Below, in pieces: positions 43,900-48,669 of a stretch of 48,669 nucleotides of DNA. The stretch comes from Entomomonas sp964395065 (GTDB taxonomy: Bacteria; Pseudomonadota; Gammaproteobacteria; Pseudomonadales; Pseudomonadaceae). Both the position numbers and the translations under genes were made by a program. The stretch covers positions 1 to 48,669 of the forward strand of contig CAYNAM010000003.1 of the NCBI GenBank assembly GCA_964395065.1, given 5' to 3'. The notes beneath the pieces were generated by a model that worked only from the letters and a program-made list of their open reading frames with translations, made no database searches and had not been told where the DNA came from. Every line of letters starts with the position of its first letter. Within the stretch, counting starts at the first letter, position 1.

Positions 43900-44649
43900 A
43901 TGGCTCAGCAAGTGGGATTAAGACAACCACGCTACAAGCGCATCTTATTAAAGCTTAGTGGTGAAGCATTAATGGGAAGTGAAAACTTTGGAATAGACCC
44001 AAAAGTACTTGACCGTATGGCATTAGAAATAGGACAGTTAGTCGGGATTGGAGTGCAGGTCGGGCTGGTTATTGGTGGTGGTAATCTATTCAGAGGGGCA
44101 GCATTATCAGCTGTCGGCATGGATAGGGTCACGGGTGACCATATGGGAATGCTTGCCACTGTAATGAATGGCCTTGCTATGAGAGATGCTTTAGAGCGTT
44201 CTAATATCCCTGCTTTAGTTATGTCAGCAATATCAATGGTTGGTGTTACCGATCATTATGATCGTCGTAAAGCAATGAGACATCTTAACTCTGGAGAGGT
44301 TGTGGTTTTCTCAGCAGGTACTGGAAATCCTTTTTTTACAACAGACTCCGCTGCTTGCTTGAGAGCGATTGAAATTGATGCTGATGTTGTTTTGAAAGCG
44401 ACCAAAGTGGATGGAGTGTACACCGCAGATCCTTTTAAAGATCCTGATGCTAAGAAGTTTGATCGATTAACTTATGAAGAAGTTTTATTACGTAAATTGG
44501 AAGTAATGGATCTGACCGCTATTTGTTTATGTCAAGATCATAGCATGCCACTTCGTGTATTTAATATGAATAAACCCGGTGCCCTTCTTAATATTGTTGT
44601 TGGTGGGACTGAGGGGACACTGATTGAGGAAGAAAAGAATGATCAATGA
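43900..44649 (+). CDS. pyrH: UMP kinase
   Basis: 249 aa. It phosphorylates UMP to UDP for pyrimidine nucleotide synthesis and is an amino-acid-kinase fold enzyme unlike eukaryotic UMP kinases. KRILLKLSGEALMG binds phosphate, and VIGGGNLFRG and GTGNPFFTTDSAACLRA are conserved. AGGAG precedes the ATG. It overlaps frr by 11 bp. Confidence 0.97.
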   Translation: MAQQVGLRQPRYKRILLKLSGEALMGSENFGIDPKVLDRMALEIGQLVGIGVQVGLVIGGGNLFRGAALSAVGMDRVTGDHMGMLATVMNGLAMRDALERSNIPALVMSAISMVGVTDHYDRRKAMRHLNSGEVVVFSAGTGNPFFTTDSAACLRAIEIDADVVLKATKVDGVYTADPFKDPDAKKFDRLTYEEVLLRKLEVMDLTAICLCQDHSMPLRVFNMNKPGALLNIVVGGTEGTLIEEEKNDQ

Positions 44650-45196
44650 AATTAAAAAGGATACTCAAACGCGTATGCATAAGACGGTTGAGTCATTAGG
44701 CCAAGCATTTGCTAAGATCAGAACAGGTCGTGCACATCCGAGTATTTTAGAATCAATTACTGTGCCTTATTATGGTGTTGATACACCACTTAATCAGGCT
44801 GCTAATATCACGGTTGAAGACGCGAGAACGTTAGTGGTGACGGTGTTTGATAAGAGTATGGCACAGGCAGTTGAGAAAGCGATCATGACATCAGATTTAG
44901 GATTAAACCCAGCCTCTGCAGGTACTGTTATTCGTGTTCCTATGCCACCATTAACAGAGGAGACTCGTAAGGGATATACTAAGCAAGCGCGCTCTGAAGC
45001 AGAAAATGCACGTGTGGCGATTCGAAATATTCGACGCGATGCTATTACACAATTAAAAGATTTACTTAAAGACAAAGAAATCAGCGAAGATGAAGATCGG
45101 CGTGCACAAGATGAGATTCAAAAAATAACAGATAAATTTATCGCTGAAGTGGATAAAGCATTAGAGCAGAAAGAAACTGATTTAATGGCAGTCTAA
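44639..45196 (+). CDS. frr: Ribosome recycling factor
   Basis: 185 aa, exactly the E. coli length, when started at ATG 44639 (INEIKKDTQTRMHKTVESLG); an in-frame ATG 15 bp upstream is less likely because GAGGA at 44626-44630 fits the later start. With EF-G it splits post-termination ribosomes. The conserved KIRTGRAHPSILESITVPYYG-type segment and a C-terminal three-helix bundle are present. Coupled to pyrH by overlap. Confidence 0.97.
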   Translation: MINEIKKDTQTRMHKTVESLGQAFAKIRTGRAHPSILESITVPYYGVDTPLNQAANITVEDARTLVVTVFDKSMAQAVEKAIMTSDLGLNPASAGTVIRVPMPPLTEETRKGYTKQARSEAENARVAIRNIRRDAITQLKDLLKDKEISEDEDRRAQDEIQKITDKFIAEVDKALEQKETDLMAV

Positions 45197-45206
45197 TAAA
45201 CCATTT

Positions 45207-45947
45207 ATGAAAGACTCTAAGCTGTCTGTGGTGCCTAAGCATGTGGCAATTATTATGGATGGTAATAATCGTTGGGCAAAAAAACGGTTATTGCCTCATG
45301 TGGCAGGCCATAGAGCTGGCGTTGCAGCAGTGCGTGCCGTTGTGGAAGTTTGCATTGAGTCAGGGGTTGAGGTTTTAACTTTATTTGCTTTTTCTAGTGA
45401 GAATTGGCAAAGACCGGCAGTCGAAGTACAAGCACTTATGAAACTATTTTTATGGGCGCTAAAACAAGAAGTTAAAAAGTTAAATCAGCACAATGTGCGA
45501 TTAAAAATCATTGGCGAGCGCTCTGCATTTAGTCAAGAGCTACAATGCTCAATGAAAGAAGCTGAGAATTTAACATCAAATAATAATGGTTTGGTATTAC
45601 AAATTGCAGCTAATTATGGCGGACAGTGGGACATCTTACAAGCCACTCAGAAAATAGCTAACGATGTAGTAGCAGGTAATATAAAACCCGATGAAATTAC
45701 AACCAACCATATAGAAAATTATTTAGTAACATCTCCTCTTGTTATGCCTGATTTATGTATCCGTACAGGTGGAGAGCATAGGATAAGTAATTTTTTATTA
45801 TGGCAGTTAGCTTACACAGAGCTTTATTTTTCAGAAATGTTTTGGCCTGATTTTAAGCATGAAGCTATGCGAGAAGCATTGGCTGATTTTGCCGCAAGGC
45901 AGCGTCGCTTTGGCAAAACTAGCGAGCAAATAGAGCGAGGAGAGTAG
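45207..45947 (+). CDS. uppS: Undecaprenyl diphosphate synthase (ditrans,polycis)
   Basis: 246 aa. It makes the C55 lipid carrier for peptidoglycan from farnesyl diphosphate and isopentenyl diphosphate. The catalytic Asp and phosphate loop lie in HVAIIMDGNNRWAKKR; FAFSSENWQRP and PDLCIRTGGEHRISNFLLWQ bind the substrates. It starts 10 bp after frr and ends three bases before cdsA, so it belongs to the same operon. Confidence 0.97.
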   Translation: MKDSKLSVVPKHVAIIMDGNNRWAKKRLLPHVAGHRAGVAAVRAVVEVCIESGVEVLTLFAFSSENWQRPAVEVQALMKLFLWALKQEVKKLNQHNVRLKIIGERSAFSQELQCSMKEAENLTSNNNGLVLQIAANYGGQWDILQATQKIANDVVAGNIKPDEITTNHIENYLVTSPLVMPDLCIRTGGEHRISNFLLWQLAYTELYFSEMFWPDFKHEAMREALADFAARQRRFGKTSEQIERGE

Positions 45948-45950
45948 AAC

Positions 45951-46757
45951 ATGTTAAAACAGCGAGTATTAACGGCATTAGTACTTATTCCTATTGCTTT
46001 ATGGGGGTTTTTCTATCTGGATGGCGGCGCTTTTGCTATTTTTGTTGGAGCAGTAGTGACAATAGGTGCATGGGAGTGGGCAAGATTGGCAGGGCTCGAA
46101 GAGTCAAATAGTCGCTTAACTTATGCAGGTATTTGCGCATTGCTCCTCATCTTGTTGTGGAATATGCCATCAGTCGCTAGATTAGTTGTATTGTTAGGTA
46201 TTTTTTGGTGGGGGTTTGCTTGGTTATTAGTGCTAGGCTTCCCTGATTCAGCGAGTTATTGGAAAAATAACACGATAAAATATGCAATAGGATTGCTCAT
46301 TTTATTACCTGCTTGGCAGGGGCTTATGTTATTAAAGCAAGGTGAGTATGGTAATTGGATTATTTTTAGTATTATGCTCTTTGTGTGGGCGGCTGACATC
46401 GGCGCGTATTTTGCGGGGAGAGCATGGGGTAAAGATAAACTTGCTCCTAAAGTAAGCCCGGGCAAAAGCTGGCAAGGCCTCTGGGGAGGCATGCTGGCGG
46501 CAGTTGTTGTCGGCTTAATTATTTATATGAAAACCAATATTTTCGACGATAAGTTACTTATTGGCTTAATTTGTTTAGTTATTTTAGTGACTTTCTCTGT
46601 CCTAGGTGATTTAACAGAAAGTATGTTTAAACGCGAAGCGGGTCTTAAAGACAGTAGTAATTTATTACCGGGGCATGGTGGCGTATTAGACAGAATCGAT
46701 AGTCTAACTGCAGCGATACCTATTGCTGTTTTATTGTTATGGGTTCTTGGTAACTAA
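45951..46757 (+). CDS. cdsA: Phosphatidate cytidylyltransferase (CDP-diacylglycerol synthase)
   Basis: 268-aa integral membrane enzyme with about eight hydrophobic segments. It makes CDP-diacylglycerol, the precursor of all phospholipids. The family signature near the C-terminus is intact: SMFKREAGLKDSS followed by LLPGHGGVLDRIDS, with the acidic residues that bind metal. GGAGAG precedes the ATG. It is followed two bases later by dxr. Confidence 0.96.
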   Translation: MLKQRVLTALVLIPIALWGFFYLDGGAFAIFVGAVVTIGAWEWARLAGLEESNSRLTYAGICALLLILLWNMPSVARLVVLLGIFWWGFAWLLVLGFPDSASYWKNNTIKYAIGLLILLPAWQGLMLLKQGEYGNWIIFSIMLFVWAADIGAYFAGRAWGKDKLAPKVSPGKSWQGLWGGMLAAVVVGLIIYMKTNIFDDKLLIGLICLVILVTFSVLGDLTESMFKREAGLKDSSNLLPGHGGVLDRIDSLTAAIPIAVLLLWVLGN

Positions 46758-46759
46758 TT

Positions 46760-47941
46760 GTGCAACGTATTTGTGTTTTAGGAGCAACTGGCTCTATTGG
46801 CAAAAGTACTCTAGATGTTATTGCAAGACATCCGGAACGTTACAAAGCGTTTGCATTGACCGCACATACAAGGATTGCCGAGTTAGTACAGTTATGTATT
46901 CAGTTTCGTCCTCAGTATGCTGTTGTTGCTGATGAGGCCAATAGGCTTTCTGTTCAGCAAAGTCTTCAAGAAAATGGCATTAAAACTGAAGTTTTGAGTG
47001 GTTCTCAAGCGTTATGTGATGTCGCTAGTCATCCAGATGTAGATGTCGTGATGGCCGCTATTATCGGGGCAGCGGGCTTATTGCCAACACTTTCTGCAGT
47101 AAAGACAGGAAAGAAAATCCTGTTAGCTAATAAAGAAGCATTGGTTATGTCTGGCGCTTTATTTATGCAGGCGGTTGAAGATTATCATGCTACGTTATTG
47201 CCTATCGATAGTGAGCATAACGCTATTTTTCAGTGTATGCCGAGCTCTTTTAACAGAAATTTAGACGAAGTGGGCGTGGAGCGAATATTATTAACCGCAT
47301 CTGGTGGCCCATTCCGACATATGCCAAAGGAGCAGTTAGTTAATGTAACGCCAGAACAAGCCTGCGCACATCCCAACTGGTCTATGGGACGAAAAATCTC
47401 TGTTGACTCAGCCACTATGATGAATAAAGGGCTTGAGTTTATTGAAGCTTGTTGGCTTTTCAATGCACAGCCTGAACAGATTGAGGTAGTGATTCATCCT
47501 CAGAGTATTGTTCACTCCATGGTTGCTTATACCGATGGTAGTGTATTAGCAGAGTTAGGCAATCCTGATATGCGTACACCAATAGCTCATGCGTTGGCAT
47601 GGCCAAAGAGAATAGCATCTGGTGTTGCACCCCTTGATTTATTCAAGATAGCGCAACTAGATTTTTATCAACCGGATAACGAGCGTTTTCCTTGTTTAAA
47701 ATTAGCTGAGCAGGCTATGATTACCAGAGGTACGGCCCCTGCTATTTTAAATGCAGCTAATGAAGTGGCTGTTGCAGCTTTTTTACAAGGTAATATAAAG
47801 TTCACAGAAATTGTACAGTTAATCGATTATGTATTAGATAAGCAGCCGGTTATTCAGGCTGACTCTCTTGAAACTATTCTTCAAGAAGATGCAGAAGCGA
47901 GAAGGTCTTCGTATAAGTATCTGAAAAAAATAGGGAAATAG
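46760..47941 (+). CDS. dxr: 1-deoxy-D-xylulose 5-phosphate reductoisomerase
   Basis: 393 aa. It makes 2-C-methyl-D-erythritol 4-phosphate, the committed step of the MEP isoprenoid pathway that also feeds uppS. The NADPH site is VLGATGSIGKSTLDVI; the catalytic and metal regions are PIDSEHNAIFQC, TASGGPFRH and WSMGRKISVDSATMMNKGLE. The start is GTG at 46760, two bases after the cdsA stop, with a weak ribosome site inside cdsA; the family N-terminus begins right there. Confidence 0.97.
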   Translation: MQRICVLGATGSIGKSTLDVIARHPERYKAFALTAHTRIAELVQLCIQFRPQYAVVADEANRLSVQQSLQENGIKTEVLSGSQALCDVASHPDVDVVMAAIIGAAGLLPTLSAVKTGKKILLANKEALVMSGALFMQAVEDYHATLLPIDSEHNAIFQCMPSSFNRNLDEVGVERILLTASGGPFRHMPKEQLVNVTPEQACAHPNWSMGRKISVDSATMMNKGLEFIEACWLFNAQPEQIEVVIHPQSIVHSMVAYTDGSVLAELGNPDMRTPIAHALAWPKRIASGVAPLDLFKIAQLDFYQPDNERFPCLKLAEQAMITRGTAPAILNAANEVAVAAFLQGNIKFTEIVQLIDYVLDKQPVIQADSLETILQEDAEARRSSYKYLKKIGK

Positions 47942-47950
47942 TGTTCTGAT

Positions 47951-48669
47951 ATGTCAATGTTATTTGGGGCAATTATTGCTTTAGGTGTACTAGTCACCAT
48001 TCATGAGTTCGGTCATTTTTGGGTGGCGCGGCGTTGCGGCGTTGAAGTATTACGTTTTTCTATTGGGTTTGGCAAGCCTTTGATACGCTGGCATGATCGC
48101 TTAGGAACAGAATATGTAATAGCTATGATCCCATTAGGCGGTTATGTAAAGATGTTAGATGAGCGAGAGGCTGATCAACAAATTCCACCTGAGAGATTAC
48201 CTTATGCGTTTAATCGTAAGTCTGTCAGTAAGCGTATGGCTATTGTTTTTGCAGGGCCTGCCGCAAATTTTATTCTGGCTGTTTTGATTTTCTTTGTATT
48301 GGCCTTGGTGGGTTCTAAAGAACCTATTCCTGTTGTTGAAAGAATTGTTCCTGAAAGTATTGCAAGTGCAGCTGGGCTTAAGCCTATGTCAGAGATTATT
48401 GCAATTGATGATGTGCCCACACAGACATGGGGTGATGTTTCTCTACAACTTTTCAAACGGTTGGGAGAGTCAGGAAGCATTATTTTTAGAGTCAAAGAAA
48501 ATAATCAAGAAAAGCAGTACTCCTTGATCATCAATGACTGGTTGCGAGGAGTTGCTCAACCTGATGTTTTCTCTGGAATAGGCATAAAACCTTATCGTCC
48601 AACTGTTCAAGTTTTTTTAAATGGGGTGACTGTTGGCGGGGCTGCTGATAAAGCAGGTTTAAAAAGCGG
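47951..48669 (+). CDS. rseP: Site-2 protease RseP, N-terminal part (3' end outside window)
   Basis: 239 residues are visible of about 450. It is an intramembrane zinc metalloprotease that cuts the anti-sigma factor RseA in the envelope stress response. The zinc motif HEFGH is in the first membrane helix (LVTIHEFGHFWVARR), followed by the conserved PLGGYVKMLDE and FNRKSVSKRMAIVFAGPAAN. A first PDZ domain (VVERIVPESIASAAGLKP) and the start of a second (KAGL) reach the window end. It starts nine bases after dxr. Confidence 0.95.
   Translation, partial: MSMLFGAIIALGVLVTIHEFGHFWVARRCGVEVLRFSIGFGKPLIRWHDRLGTEYVIAMIPLGGYVKMLDEREADQQIPPERLPYAFNRKSVSKRMAIVFAGPAANFILAVLIFFVLALVGSKEPIPVVERIVPESIASAAGLKPMSEIIAIDDVPTQTWGDVSLQLFKRLGESGSIIFRVKENNQEKQYSLIINDWLRGVAQPDVFSGIGIKPYRPTVQVFLNGVTVGGAADKAGLKS

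Noticed and set aside
1..48669. CRISPR arrays, tRNA or rRNA genes, intact insertion sequences, prophage genes
   Set aside because: No regularly spaced repeats, cloverleaf sequences, transposase or phage structural genes were recognised on reading both strands.

Overview
This window is a contiguous piece of a gammaproteobacterial chromosome with low GC (about 40% by eye). Several features point to the Pseudomonas side of the class: a bamE/omlA gene divergent from fur, a Fur with a single cysteine where E. coli has CxxC, a periplasmic cyclohexadienyl dehydratase (pheC), and a Fiu/PiuA receptor followed by Sel1 and piuC genes. The low GC and the citrate-fermentation genes are unlike typical Pseudomonas. 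A host-associated relative such as the insect-gut genus Entomomonas is my guess, not something the sequence proves.

Layout. 1-1.4 kb: the 3' half of rep and an overlapping Nudix gene. 1.5-6.5 kb (minus strand): tricarballylate oxidation genes tcuR-tcuA-tcuB with no tcuC transporter, a small membrane protein, and an orphan sulfate-binding protein. 6.7-10.5 kb: a Fur-box promoter driving a TonB-dependent siderophore receptor, a Sel1 protein and PiuC. 10.6-12.6 kb: bcp, ribA, btuF. 12.6-17.6 kb (minus): a five-gene ABC importer operon with an embedded GpdQ-type glycerophosphodiesterase, preceded by a well-formed Pho box. 17.8-28.1 kb: a complete citrate-fermentation locus, made of citAB (minus), citS, an FAH-family enzyme and citCDEFXG. 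There is no oxaloacetate decarboxylase sodium pump. 28.2-33.9 kb: bamE/fur, a pyruvate-transporter cluster btsT-yjiX-yjiA in which BtsT has an enlarged loop with an internal duplication, a chagasin-like inhibitor and a DUF2628 protein. 33.9-36.5 kb (minus): prfB with its programmed +1 frameshift, then lysS. 36.6-41.2 kb: an unknown membrane protein, uvrA, pheC. 41.4-48.7 kb: the conserved rpsB-tsf-pyrH-frr-uppS-cdsA-dxr-rseP cluster, broken by a 655-bp gene-poor gap between tsf and pyrH and cut by the window end inside rseP.

How the genes fit together. The accessory content is about taking up and using small carboxylates and phosphodiesters: citrate import and cleavage, tricarballylate oxidation to cis-aconitate, pyruvate import, and phosphate-starvation scavenging of glycerophosphodiesters. 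The most interesting points are the Pho-box/GpdQ importer operon, the FAH-family enzyme at the position where an oxaloacetate decarboxylase would be expected, and the tandem repeat in the BtsT loop. No tRNA, rRNA, CRISPR array or intact insertion sequence was seen.
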